Assembly: GCA_001298545.1 (NCBI GenBank)
Contig: LJCX01000030.1
Location: 372,001-436,000 of the forward strand
From: Actinobacteria bacterium OV320
GTDB taxonomy: Bacteria > Actinomycetota > Actinomycetes > Streptomycetales > Streptomycetaceae
Length of the DNA stretch: 64,000 nt
Direction of reading: 5' to 3'
Shown piece by piece: positions 7,925-16,476 of this stretch. The first letter of the stretch is position 1, and each line of letters starts with the position of its first letter. The translations under genes were made by a program, and so were the position numbers. The notes under the pieces were generated by a model, which worked only from the letters and a program-made list of their open reading frames with translations, was not told the origin of the DNA and did no database searches.

Positions 7925-10900
7925 GTGTCCACGAAAGAGGTGGACGCGTCCGCCCGGTCGGCATCCTCGGTACCCACGTCAGCACGCCGGGGTCTGCGGG
8001 GATTCGCCGATCGGTGGCCCTTCCAGCGCAAGCTGAACGTACTCGTCGGTATCCCGCTGACGGTGATCGCGCTGCTGCTGACGTACCTCATCGTCGACCT
8101 GGTGCAGGAGTCCAACCGCGCCGAGGACGCCGCCCAACTGGTACGTGACAGTGCCCAGGTCGCCCAGCTCGTCGCCGATCTGCAGGACGAGCACCAGCAG
8201 GCGATCCTGCTCTCGGTGCGGCACGAGGCGTCGTTCGACGGCGGCACCCCCTCCACCGACGGCTACCGGCAGGCCCAGGCCGCCGTGGACGCGCAGGTGC
8301 ACAAGGTGGTCGACGCCTTCGGCGACCGGCTGCCGGACACCGAGGTGCAGGCGCTCAAGGAGGTCCAGGGCCTGGCCGGCCTGCGGGCCACCATCGAGCA
8401 GGGCTATCTGCCCGCCGACAACATCGACCCGGCGTACTCGGGTGCGGCCGACGGCCTCATCGACGGCCTGGGCCTGGACCGCAACGCCGACCTCGCGACG
8501 ACCTTCACCGGCAACCTCCTCGACTCGCTGCTGCGCGCCGACGCCGCGCACGGCGCCTTCGAGACGGGCGTGTTCTCCGCCCGGACCGGTGACAGCAACG
8601 CGCTCATCGAGTTCACCGGCGCGGTCGGCTCCTACGAGCTGTTCACCTACCAGGCCGAGCGGTTCGAGCGATTCGCCAACGAGGCGCAGAACGAAGAGTT
8701 CGGCGGCATCGAGCACAACTCGTCGCAGGCCTCGATCGGCCAGCACTACGCCGAACTGGCCGTGGACCCCAGCGCGTTGCAGGCCGAGTCCAAGGCCGAC
8801 ATCCGTACGGCGTTCCGGGCGGCCATCGCCTCCTACCCCGACTACAGCGCCCAGGCGCGGACCCGGCTGAAGATCACCGCGTCGCTCATCGACCAGATCG
8901 CCGACCGGGCCGACGACACCGCCTCCAGCGCCCAGTGGCGCGCGGGCCTGCTGCTGAGCCTGGCGCTGCTCAGCTTCGCCCTGTGGATCGCCTTCTCCAT
9001 CCTGGTACGCCGCTCCGTGGTCCGCCCGGTGCTGGCGCTGACCGGAGCCGCCCAGGAGGTCGCCGACGTCGCGGGCCGCGAACTCGCCCGCGTGGCCGAC
9101 GACGACGCCGAGGAGTCCGGGCCCCCGCGGCTGCGTGAGCTGCCGGTCACAGCGGACGACGAGATCGGTGAACTCGCCGAGGCCTTCAACAATGTGCAGA
9201 CCACCGCGGCCGCGCTGCTGGAACGCCAGGTGCTCAGCCGCCGCAACGTCGCCGAGATGTTCGGCAACGTCGGCCGCCGCGTCAGCAACCTGACGACCCG
9301 TCAACTTGCCCTGATCGACGCGGTGGAGCGCGGTGAGACCGACCCGGCGCTGCTCGAACGCCTCTACTCCATCGACCACATCGCGGTCCGCCTGCGCCGC
9401 AACGCCGACAGCCTGATGCTGCTGGCCGGCATCCGCGAGACCGTCCTGGACGCCGGACCGACCGAGCTCACCAACGTCGTACGCGCCGCGCTGGGCCAGA
9501 TCGAGGGCTTCCAGCGGGTTCAGCTGCGTGCCGCGACCGAGTCCCTGGTGGAACCCGACATCATCGGCGACCTCACGCTGATGATCGCGGAACTCCTGGA
9601 GAACGCCGTGTCGTTCTCGCCCGAGGGCAGTCCCGTCGAGGTGGTGGTCGGCTCCGACGCCGACGGCGCCTCGATCACCGTCGCCGACCACGGCCTGGGC
9701 ATGAGCGCCGAGCGCCTGGCCGAGGAGAACTCCCGCCTCGTGCGCCGCGAGCGCCTCGACGTCGTCCCGACGAAGGTGCTCGGTCTGTTCGTGGTCGGCG
9801 CGCTGGCCCGCCGCTGGGACGTCGACGTCACCCTCTCCCGCACCCCGGGCGGCGGCGTGACGGCCGAGGTGATGATCCCGTCGACGCTGCTCCTGACGAT
9901 GAGCGAGCTGGGCCCGGTGGGCAGGCCCGCACACACCGGCACTTCCCCGGCCACGGCAGCGCTCGCCGCCCCGTCGGCCCCCGCGGCCGGACCCTCGCCG
10001 TCGTCCTCGAGCCCGTCCACGGTTCCGTCCTGGGCCACGACCGAGGACGATCCGACCGCTCTCCCGCGCCGGGTCCCCCGCCGTGACCCGTCCCCGGACG
10101 AACGAGAGGCCGAGGCCCCGCTCACTCCGGTGGCCGGCACCGACGACCCGACGCGCGACACCGACGCCGCCACCGCCTCGACGGTGACAGGCGCTTCCGC
10201 TGAAACCGACGAAACCGCTGTCGCGACCGGTCCGGCGGAAACCGGTTCCTCCAGCCCGGCGACCGGAACCGGCTCCACTTCCTCCGGGAACGCCGACGTA
10301 ACCGCTTCCTCCGGGAACGCCGACGTAACCGCTTCCTCCGACCGTGCCGTCGAGACCGGTGTCTCCGCCCGTACGGCGAAACCGGCGCCCCTCACCGATC
10401 CCGCACCGTCCGAGGCTCCGGCCACCACCGGGGCCGAGCCGGACACCACGGCCGAGCCCGCGACCCGCGCCTACCCGGCCGGCGTCGGGATCCCGGCGCC
10501 CCGCACGGCCGAGGCGACGCTGCACGCCCGCGCGCAGGACGAACCCGGGGACCATGCCCGTACGGCGGAGCGCACGACCCTCGTCGGCCCGGCGGAGTCG
10601 TCCCACGTCCACGCGGCCGAGTCCCGGCCCGCCGCCCGTACGACGGAGCCCGCGCCGCACGCCCACCCGTCCCCCACCGAGAGCGGCCCCGCCCGCGGCA
10701 CGGGCGGCCCGGGCGACTCCGGCCGCGGGACGGAGCACGGCGGCGCCGACCGTGGCGCCGAACCTTCCCCGCCCGCCCGCGCCGCCGGTCCCGCCGGTCC
10801 CGGTCCCCTCTCCGCTTCCGCCCGGGCCGGTGCCGACGCGTTCGCCGTCGGTCCCGACGGCTCCCGGCCGCTCCGCCGACGGGTGCGCGGGGCGACGCTG

Positions 10901-11266
10901 CGGACGACCGCCGAGGCCGCGGCCCAACAAGCCGCGCGGCAGGCCGCCCGCCCCGCCGACGCGGACGCCGTGCGCGATTCACTGGAGGAGTTCGAGGCGG
11001 CCGTGGCCCGCGCCCACCGGGACACCGGCGAACACCCTCGCCCCGCCGATCCCCGCCCCCTCACCCCCACCGCCGAAGACCCGATGGACCGCCGGAACGA
11101 CCGCCGGCACGACCACCGTCCCGACGTTTCGACCGACCCGACCGACCGGACAGAGCCGTCCGACGCGTCCGGCCGGACCGAGCCGATCAATGACCCGATC
11201 ACCGGCCGGGACACCACGCACCACCAGAACCACCAGAACCACCTTCCGGAAGGAGCCGAGCAGTGA
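7925..11266 (+). CDS. Conservon sensor histidine kinase (CvnA-type) with NIT-like sensor and long disordered tail
   Basis: This 1113-residue membrane kinase heads the second conservon. A GTG preceded by GAAGGAGG sets the start. TM1 is at about residues 38-58, then an extracytoplasmic helical region of about 280 residues of the nitrate/nitrite-sensing type (repeated LLDSLLRAD and SYELFTYQAERFERF-like helices). TM2 is at about 340-361, followed by a HAMP-like linker (RRSVVRPVLALTGAAQEVA). A HATPase domain at about 540-660 has IAELLENAVSFSPEG as N-box and GLGM as G-box. The last ~430 residues are Pro/Ala/Thr/Glu-rich and probably disordered, including a 27-bp DNA repeat at 10280-10333. The stop overlaps the next GTG. 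Confidence 0.92.
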   Translation: MSTKEVDASARSASSVPTSARRGLRGFADRWPFQRKLNVLVGIPLTVIALLLTYLIVDLVQESNRAEDAAQLVRDSAQVAQLVADLQDEHQQAILLSVRHEASFDGGTPSTDGYRQAQAAVDAQVHKVVDAFGDRLPDTEVQALKEVQGLAGLRATIEQGYLPADNIDPAYSGAADGLIDGLGLDRNADLATTFTGNLLDSLLRADAAHGAFETGVFSARTGDSNALIEFTGAVGSYELFTYQAERFERFANEAQNEEFGGIEHNSSQASIGQHYAELAVDPSALQAESKADIRTAFRAAIASYPDYSAQARTRLKITASLIDQIADRADDTASSAQWRAGLLLSLALLSFALWIAFSILVRRSVVRPVLALTGAAQEVADVAGRELARVADDDAEESGPPRLRELPVTADDEIGELAEAFNNVQTTAAALLERQVLSRRNVAEMFGNVGRRVSNLTTRQLALIDAVERGETDPALLERLYSIDHIAVRLRRNADSLMLLAGIRETVLDAGPTELTNVVRAALGQIEGFQRVQLRAATESLVEPDIIGDLTLMIAELLENAVSFSPEGSPVEVVVGSDADGASITVADHGLGMSAERLAEENSRLVRRERLDVVPTKVLGLFVVGALARRWDVDVTLSRTPGGGVTAEVMIPSTLLLTMSELGPVGRPAHTGTSPATAALAAPSAPAAGPSPSSSSPSTVPSWATTEDDPTALPRRVPRRDPSPDEREAEAPLTPVAGTDDPTRDTDAATASTVTGASAETDETAVATGPAETGSSSPATGTGSTSSGNADVTASSGNADVTASSDRAVETGVSARTAKPAPLTDPAPSEAPATTGAEPDTTAEPATRAYPAGVGIPAPRTAEATLHARAQDEPGDHARTAERTTLVGPAESSHVHAAESRPAARTTEPAPHAHPSPTESGPARGTGGPGDSGRGTEHGGADRGAEPSPPARAAGPAGPGPLSASARAGADAFAVGPDGSRPLRRRVRGATLRTTAEAAAQQAARQAARPADADAVRDSLEEFEAAVARAHRDTGEHPRPADPRPLTPTAEDPMDRRNDRRHDHRPDVSTDPTDRTEPSDASGRTEPINDPITGRDTTHHQNHQNHLPEGAEQ
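10280..10333 (+). repeat. Two perfect 27-bp tandem copies in the CvnA tail
   Basis: The 27-bp unit (TCCTCCGGGAACGCCGACG...) occurs at 10280-10306 and 10307-10333, with a partial third copy, encoding the peptide repeat SSGNADVTA. The period is a multiple of three, so the frame is preserved. This is a recent in-frame expansion in a disordered region. Confidence 0.9.
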
Positions 11267-11739
11267 GCACGTCGACAGGTGAGACTCCCGCCGGAGACGC
11301 CAAGCCGACCGACCTGCGGGCCGCCGCAGCCGACTTCACCTGGCTGCTCAACCGTTTCGCCACCGAGACCGCAGGGGTCGTGGACGCCATCGCGGTGTCC
11401 TCCGACGGACTGCTGATCGCGGTGTCGGAGCTGCGCGAGCACGCCGACTCCGAACGGCTGGCCGCGATCGTGTCGGGCATCACCAGCCTGGCCGCGGGCG
11501 CCTCCGGCAACTACGGCCTGGGCGGCCTGAACAAGGTCATCATCGACCTGGAGGGCGGCCACGTCCTGGTCTCCGCGATCGGCAGCGGCGCCGTGCTCGG
11601 CGTCGTCACCGACAAGGAGGCCAAGCTGGGCAACATCGCCTACGAGATGACGGTGTTCGCCAACCGCGCAGGCTCGGCGCTCAGCCCACAGCTCGTCCTG
11701 GAACTGAAGAACAGCGTCGGCGCCACGCGTACGCGCTGA
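11263..11739 (+). CDS. Roadblock/LC7 domain protein (CvnB-type)
   Basis: This 158-residue roadblock protein follows the kinase with a GTGA stop-start overlap. The N-terminal LRAAAADFTWLLNRFATETAG and central ISSDG-like hairpin (AVSSDGLLIAVSEL) match the family, and YEMTVFANRAGSALSPQLV forms the C-terminal helix. It is the expected regulatory partner of the GTPase encoded at 12201. It is longer at both ends than the roadblock protein of the first conservon. Confidence 0.92.
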   Translation: MSTSTGETPAGDAKPTDLRAAAADFTWLLNRFATETAGVVDAIAVSSDGLLIAVSELREHADSERLAAIVSGITSLAAGASGNYGLGGLNKVIIDLEGGHVLVSAIGSGAVLGVVTDKEAKLGNIAYEMTVFANRAGSALSPQLVLELKNSVGATRTR

Positions 11740-11770
11740 GCGCGTGCCACCGTAGAGAGAGCGAACACCG

Positions 11771-12214
11771 ATGGCGGACGGCCGCACACCGCGCGGGGCC
11801 GGCGAGGACGGCGTCGCCCCCGTCGGCCCCGCACCCGCCGTCCGGCCCTTCCTGGTCACCGCCGGCCGGGTCGCGGGCGGCGCGGGCGAGGCGTCGTCCG
11901 GCCGGACGATGCCCGTGGAGACCCAGCTGGTGGCCACCACCGGCGGGCTCGACGCGCTCGGCCGGCTCTCCTTCGAACAGCACGACATCGTCGCCGCCTG
12001 CCGCGTCCCGCAGTCCATCGCGGAGATCGCGGCCAGGCTGCGGCTGCACCTGAACGTGGTGCGGGTCCTCGCCGAGGACCTCCGGACGGCGGGGCAGTTG
12101 TCGGTGCACGTGCCCGACTCCGGCGTCACCCACGACGCATCCGTTCTGCGCAGGGTTATCGATGGCCTGCGGGCCATCCCCGACTCCCGGGGGGTACTCC
12201 GTGACACCGACTGA
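11771..12214 (+). CDS. DUF742 protein (CvnC-type)
   Basis: This 147-residue DUF742 protein lies 31 bp after the roadblock gene. The family core AVRPFLVTAGRV is near residues 23-34. A helix-turn-helix-like part follows (FEQHDIVAACRVPQSIAEIAARLRLHLNVV, written here as separate motifs FEQHDIVAACRVPQ and SIAEIAARLRLHLNVV). It ends inside the start of the GTPase gene. Its role is inferred only from membership of the conserved four-gene set. Confidence 0.9.
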   Translation: MADGRTPRGAGEDGVAPVGPAPAVRPFLVTAGRVAGGAGEASSGRTMPVETQLVATTGGLDALGRLSFEQHDIVAACRVPQSIAEIAARLRLHLNVVRVLAEDLRTAGQLSVHVPDSGVTHDASVLRRVIDGLRAIPDSRGVLRDTD

Positions 12215-12800
12215 ACCGCTGGTCCGCACCTCGGCCGGCCAGGCCGCCGTACGGCCGCCGCTGCCGGTGAAACTGGTGATCGCGGGCGGCTTCGGCGTGG
12301 GCAAGACCACCGCCGTCGGCTCGATCTCCGAGATCGAGCCGCTGACCACCGAGGCGGCCATCACCGAGGTCGCGGCGGGGGTGGACGACCTCAGCCACAC
12401 CCCGCGCAAGACCACCACCACGGTCGCGATGGACTTCGGCTGCATCACCATCGACCCCACGCTGAAGCTGTATCTGTTCGGCACGCCCGGGCAGGAGCGG
12501 TTCGGGTTCATGTGGGACGACATCGTGGAGGGCGCGGTCGGCGGGCTCGTCATCGTGGACACCCGCCGTCTCGACGACTGTTACGCCGCAGTCGACTACT
12601 TCGAGCACAAGCAGATCCCGTTCGCTGTTGCCGTAAACGCTTTCGACGGCCAGATCGCGCACACGCTGGACGAGGTCCGCTGGGCCCTCGACGTGTCCGA
12701 GGGCGTCCCGCTGCTCGTGTTCGACGCGCGCGAGCGCGGTTCGGTGCGCGACGCCCTGCTGGTCGTGCTGGAACAGGCGCTGGCCCGGTCGGGCGGCTGA
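12201..12800 (+). CDS. Conservon small GTPase (CvnD-type)
   Basis: This 199-residue GTPase has P-loop GGFGVGKTT, switch region KTTTTVAMDFG and G3 motif FGTPGQERFGF. A VAVNAFDG loop occupies the place of NKxD, as in the first conservon. The GTG at 12201 overlaps the upstream gene by 14 bp and gives the family-typical short N-terminus; an in-frame ATG at 12162 would add 13 non-conserved residues. It is the last gene before the strong hairpin at 12963-12995. Confidence 0.92.
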   Translation: MTPTEPLVRTSAGQAAVRPPLPVKLVIAGGFGVGKTTAVGSISEIEPLTTEAAITEVAAGVDDLSHTPRKTTTTVAMDFGCITIDPTLKLYLFGTPGQERFGFMWDDIVEGAVGGLVIVDTRRLDDCYAAVDYFEHKQIPFAVAVNAFDGQIAHTLDEVRWALDVSEGVPLLVFDARERGSVRDALLVVLEQALARSGG

Positions 12801-12840
12801 CGGCGCACTGGACGGCCGGAACGTCGGTAACGACCGGAAA

Positions 12841-12868
12841 CAGCTAGAAGCGGCTAGAAGCAGCTAGA
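12841..12868. repeat. Three 10-bp direct repeats downstream of conservon 2
   Basis: CAGCTAGAAG, CGGCTAGAAG and CAGCTAGA are consecutive in the 208-bp spacer after the GTPase. The spacer shows no gene. Its A-rich GGAAACAGC-type segments recur at 12836-12845 and 12928-12936. Confidence 0.6.
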
Positions 12869-12962
12869 GAAAACCAAGCCGAAACGGCGGGACCGGCTGG
12901 AACCGGTGAGAAACAACCGGAACTGTCGGAAACAGCAAAGGCGGGGCGACCGGGCCGGAACC

Positions 12963-12995
12963 GCGGTGCGAGGGAATGGCCTTCCCTCGCACCGC
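12963..12995 (+). terminator. Strong hairpin between conservon 2 and the Rid gene
   Basis: A perfect 14-bp stem (GCGGTGCGAGGGAA at 12963-12976 with its complement at 12982-12995) encloses the 5-base loop TGGCC. It lies 163 bp after the GTPase stop and 14 bp before the Rid start. It most likely terminates the conservon transcript; being so near the next start, it could also affect that gene's leader. Confidence 0.65.
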
Positions 12996-13008
12996 AGTTG
13001 TTTCCGTC

Positions 13009-13458
13009 ATGAGCCAGAGCAACAGCCACAGCCACAGCCACGACGACCGTGCGATCACCAACCCGCCCGCCCTGCACGACCCCGCACCCTTCGGCTACAG
13101 CCATGCCGTGTCGGCGCCCGGCGAACCGGTCTTCCTCGCGGGCCAGTACGCCTCGGACGCATCGGGCTCTCCCGTGCCGGGCGACTTCGCCGCTCAGGTG
13201 GAACTGGCCTTCGACCGGCTGGAGGCGGCGCTGGCCGGGGTGGGTCTCGGGCTCCGCCACGTCGTGCGGTTGGGCACGTTCATCGTCGACCACGACCCCG
13301 GCAGGCTCGAGATCCTGGGCAAGGCCCTGCACGCCCGCTTCGGCGAGCGGCTGCCTGCGCAGACCCTGAGCGGGGTGGCCTCGCTCGCCCTGCCGGGCAT
13401 GCTGTTCGAGGTCGACGCGATCGCCGTACGGCCACCCCGGGGCGAGGACCTGTCCTAG
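13009..13458 (+). CDS. Rid-family (YjgF/YER057c/UK114) protein with His-rich N-terminus
   Basis: This 149-residue protein of the chorismate-mutase-like Rid fold contains FLAGQYASD, QVELAFDRLEAALAGVG and DHDPGRLEI. RidA proper deaminates reactive enamines/imines with an arginine in VEVARLP; here the equivalent strand is MLFEVDAIAV, so that arginine appears absent, as in several non-RidA subfamilies. The N-terminus is SNSHSHSHDD, encoded by a hexamer repeat. The ATG at 13009 is preferred to one at 12976, which lies inside the hairpin. The gene ends 4 bp into the convergent permease gene. Confidence 0.8.
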   Translation: MSQSNSHSHSHDDRAITNPPALHDPAPFGYSHAVSAPGEPVFLAGQYASDASGSPVPGDFAAQVELAFDRLEAALAGVGLGLRHVVRLGTFIVDHDPGRLEILGKALHARFGERLPAQTLSGVASLALPGMLFEVDAIAVRPPRGEDLS

Positions 13459-14123
13459 TTGCTCCTGCGCACGCCCGGCGAGACCGTCACCTTCGCCGCC
13501 GCCCAGAACACCGCGAGCGTCGCGAGTGCCATGCCGGCGACCAGGGTGGCGCCGCCCACCACCTTCTCGTAGTCGTGCTGGTAGAGACCGTCGACGATGT
13601 AGCGCCCGAGGCCACCGAGGCTGACGTACGCGGCGATGGTGGCCGTCGAGACGATCTGGATGGCCGCCGAACGCAGACCGCCGAAGATCAGCGGGAGTGC
13701 GACGGGCAGTTCGACGCGCAGCAGGATGCCGGCCTCCCCCATGCCCATGCCCCGCGCGGCGTCCACGGGGGACGGATCGACGGAGCGCACCGCCTCGTAG
13801 GTGGTGACCAGGATCGGCGGGACGGCGAGGACGACCAGCGGGATCATCACGGGCAGCATGCCGAACCCGAGCAGGATGGTCGTCACCACCAGCAGGCCGA
13901 AGGTGGGCAGCGCCCGGCCGGCGGTGGCAACAAGAGAAAGGACGTTTCCGCCCCGCCCGTAGTGACCGGTAATCAGGCCGATCGGCAGCCCGATCGCGGC
14001 GGCGAGAGCAAGCGCTTCCAGGGAGTACTGGACGTGTTCCCACAAGCGGGTGGGAATTCCGTCGTAACCGTGCCAGTGTGCGCTGTCGCTGAAGAAGGCG
14101 TTGACGAAATTGATGACGTTCAC
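13455..14123 (-). CDS. Osmoprotectant ABC transporter permease
   Basis: This 222-residue BPD-type permease of the OpuB/OpuC class has about five or six membrane segments. The EAA-like loop DAARGMGMGEAGILLRVELP contacts the ATPase. The gene overlaps the upstream permease by GTGA and is the third gene of an ATPase-permease-permease operon on the minus strand. Family members import glycine betaine, choline or related compounds under osmotic stress. No binding protein follows; the Rid gene is convergent here. Confidence 0.88.
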   Translation of the reverse strand: MNVINFVNAFFSDSAHWHGYDGIPTRLWEHVQYSLEALALAAAIGLPIGLITGHYGRGGNVLSLVATAGRALPTFGLLVVTTILLGFGMLPVMIPLVVLAVPPILVTTYEAVRSVDPSPVDAARGMGMGEAGILLRVELPVALPLIFGGLRSAAIQIVSTATIAAYVSLGGLGRYIVDGLYQHDYEKVVGGATLVAGMALATLAVFWAAAKVTVSPGVRRSN

Positions 14124-14836
14124 CGGGCTGCGTCCTCCAGGGCGGGCACGGCCGGATCGGGCCGGACCCCGGCGGCCTTGGACTTTGCGCCGCGCGCGCC
14201 GCTCGGCATCCAGGGGGTGAGCAGGATGCGTACGACGACCAGCAGGGCGTCCGCGAGCACCGCCAGAGCCGCACTGGTGATCACGGAATTCCAGGCGAGT
14301 TCGGGCCGGTTGTAGATCTGCGCGTCGTGCAGCAGATTGCCGAGCGCGCCCTGGTTGCCGATCAGCATGCCGACGCTGACGAGGCTGATGCTGGACACGG
14401 TGGCCACCCGAAGTCCGGCGATGATGGCCGGCACCGCGATCGGCAACTGGACCTGGATGTAACGGCGCACGGGTCCGAAGCCCATGGCGGTCGCGGCGGC
14501 GAGGGTCTCCTGCGGGACCGAACGGACGCCGTCGACGATCGCCGGGACGAGCACCACCAGGCTGTAGATGGTGAGCGGGATCATCACCGTCAGTTCGGTC
14601 TGCCCCGTGTAGTCGATGAGGACGACGAAGAAGGCCAGGGACGGGATGGCGTAGAGAACGGTCGTCACCCACAGCACGGGCGGGTACAGCCAGCGCAGCC
14701 GCACGCACAGCTGGGCCAGCGGGAGCGCGAGCAACAGCCCGCCCAGCACCGGCAGCAGGGCCTCGCGCAGATGGAGCCCGATGAGGCCGAACCAGTCGTG
14801 CTGGAGGTCGCTGGGGATGTCGAAGAAGCGGTTCAC
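14120..14836 (-). CDS. Osmoprotectant ABC transporter permease
   Basis: This 238-residue inner-membrane permease is paralogous to the next gene. YAIPSLAFFVVLI and the EAA-type loop AAATAMGFGPVRRYIQVQLP are characteristic of OpuBB/OpuBD. The ATG at 14836 overlaps the upstream ATPase gene's stop. The C-terminal ~25 residues are polar and charged and probably cytoplasmic. The two permeases would form the heterodimeric channel. Confidence 0.9.
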   Translation of the reverse strand: MNRFFDIPSDLQHDWFGLIGLHLREALLPVLGGLLLALPLAQLCVRLRWLYPPVLWVTTVLYAIPSLAFFVVLIDYTGQTELTVMIPLTIYSLVVLVPAIVDGVRSVPQETLAAATAMGFGPVRRYIQVQLPIAVPAIIAGLRVATVSSISLVSVGMLIGNQGALGNLLHDAQIYNRPELAWNSVITSAALAVLADALLVVVRILLTPWMPSGARGAKSKAAGVRPDPAVPALEDAAR

Positions 14837-15987
14837 CGGATGACCTTCTGGGCGGTCTCCGCGGGCGCCGGCTGCTCCTCACGGCCTGCCGCGTGGGCGC
14901 CGCGGATGGCCTCGCCGATGGCGGCCTGGGAGACGACTCCGGCGGCCCGGCCCTCGGCGTCCACGGCGACCGCCCAGCCGGTGGGCGACAGGACCGCACA
15001 GTCGAGGGCCGCGCGCAGCGAGTCCCGCTCGGCGACGAACGGCCGCCCGTACGGCAGCAGTCGGTCGGCGTCGACCCGTCCGGCCGTCAGCGCGCCGGGC
15101 TCGCTCCAGCCGAGCGGACGGCCGTCCAGGCCGGTGACGAGGAGGTAGGGGGCGGCGGTCGCGCCCCGTGCGGCGATCTGCTCGGCCGTGGAGTCGATCG
15201 CGACGATCGGCGTGGTGAGCAGTTCCAGGCCGGCGGAGGAGAAGAACGACAGGCGCCGGATGCCCCGGTCGGCGCCGAGGAAGTCCTCGACGAACGCGTC
15301 GGCGGGGTCGGACAGCAGCTCGGCCGGCGGCGCGAACTGGGCGAGCCGACCGCCGGTACGCAGCACCGCGACCATCGTGCCGAGCTTCACGGCCTCGTCG
15401 ATGTCATGCGTGACGAAGACGATGGTCTTGCCCAACTCCGCCTGAATGCGCAGCAGTTCGTCCTGAAGGCCCTTGCGGACGACGGGGTCGACGGCGGAGA
15501 ACGGCTCGTCCATGAGCAGTACCGGCGGATCGGCGGCGAGTGCGCGGGCCACGCCGACGCGCTGCTGCTGGCCGCCGGAGAGCTGGTAGGGGTAGCGCTT
15601 GGCGAACGAGGCGTCGAGCCCCACCCGTTCCATCAGCTCGCGCGCCCTCGCGCGGGCCTTGTCCTTGCTCCAGCCGAGCATCCGGGGCACGGTGGCGATG
15701 TTGTCGACGATCGTGCGGTGCTGGAAGAGCCCGGCGTTCTGGATGACGTAACCCATGGACCGGCGCAGGGTGTTGACCGGTTGCTGACGGCTGTCGACGC
15801 CGTCGATGAGGATCGTGCCCTCGCTGGGCTCGACCATCCGGTTGATCATCCGCAGGGTGGTCGTCTTGCCGCAGCCCGAGGGGCCGACGAGGACGGTGAT
15901 CGCACGGTCCGGGATGTCGAGGGAGAGCCGGTCGACCGCCACCGTGCCGTCCGGGTATTGCTTGGTGACTGAATCTATCCGTATCAA
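14833..15987 (-). CDS. Osmoprotectant ABC transporter ATP-binding protein with CBS region
   Basis: This 384-residue ATPase of the OpuBA/OpuCA/ProV class has Walker A GPSGCGKTT (about residues 35-43), signature LSGGQQQRV, Walker B VLLMDEPFSAVD and H-loop VTHD. The C-terminal ~130 residues resemble the tandem CBS region that senses ionic strength in OpuA-type ATPases. The start is a TTG with only a weak ribosome site, which is a little uncertain. It leads an overlapping three-gene operon. Confidence 0.9.
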   Translation of the reverse strand: MIRIDSVTKQYPDGTVAVDRLSLDIPDRAITVLVGPSGCGKTTTLRMINRMVEPSEGTILIDGVDSRQQPVNTLRRSMGYVIQNAGLFQHRTIVDNIATVPRMLGWSKDKARARARELMERVGLDASFAKRYPYQLSGGQQQRVGVARALAADPPVLLMDEPFSAVDPVVRKGLQDELLRIQAELGKTIVFVTHDIDEAVKLGTMVAVLRTGGRLAQFAPPAELLSDPADAFVEDFLGADRGIRRLSFFSSAGLELLTTPIVAIDSTAEQIAARGATAAPYLLVTGLDGRPLGWSEPGALTAGRVDADRLLPYGRPFVAERDSLRAALDCAVLSPTGWAVAVDAEGRAAGVVSQAAIGEAIRGAHAAGREEQPAPAETAQKVIR

Positions 15988-16476
15988 AGCGCCGAATACC
16001 CTTCGGGTCTGGCAATTTCTGCCCGCTCTCGATACGAGTTCGGGCCGTTGCGGGGAGAGTCTAGACCGCTTACCAGATCAGCAGCCCGCCGCCGGCCCCC
16101 TGCGCATACCGCGCGCTCGCCTCGATGCCGTCCAGCCGGCCACAGATGTGGTGACGGTGGCTCTCGACGGTCCGGGCGGGCGGGCGGTTCTCGGCGGCGA
16201 GACGTTCCGAGCAAGCGCGTACCAGAGCGATTTCCGCCAGGAAGGCGGGGATCTCGTCCGGAGCGACGACACCGCCGTTGTGCACGCTCACCAGCGCCGG
16301 CAGGAACCGGGCGCCGATCCGGCGGACGGCCCGTGATCCCCCGACCGTCCTGCGCGGATCACGCCACCCGCGCCTGGGTGAAAGGGGTTTCCACTGTGCG
16401 CGACCTGTGAGTCCGCTGATTCTCACTCTTCCCTCAGGACCGGCTCAGGGATCCCCCAGACATCGCCCCGATCGTC
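15988..16476. other. Intergenic region between ABC operon and glycosyltransferase genes
   Basis: About 490 bp separating divergent operons. It should carry the promoters for both. The only coding signal is the short leftward frame at 16070-16426, described separately. Confidence 0.5.
16070..16426 (-). pseudogene. Short hypothetical protein, possibly the remnant of a longer gene
   Basis: A 118-codon frame whose last ~80 codons look protein-like (GARFLPALVSVHNGGVVAPDE, then helical EIALVRACSERLA, ending GGGLLIW), while the first ~35 residues are Arg/Trp/Pro-rich and unlike a normal N-terminus. No start with a ribosome site is evident. This pattern suits the 3' part of a gene whose front was lost or frameshifted, but a short functional gene starting internally (for example the GTG at VSVHNGG) is possible. 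No function is proposed. Confidence 0.35.

Noticed and set aside
7979..10930. A 983-codon open frame on the minus strand opposite the conservon kinase
   Set aside because: It is antisense to a clear histidine kinase, is Arg/Gly-rich with no domain pattern, and reflects the GC-biased third positions of the real gene.
12976..13008. Earlier ATG start for the Rid protein
   Set aside because: It would put the start codon inside a 14-bp perfect hairpin stem-loop and add 11 non-conserved residues; the ATG at 13009 fits better.
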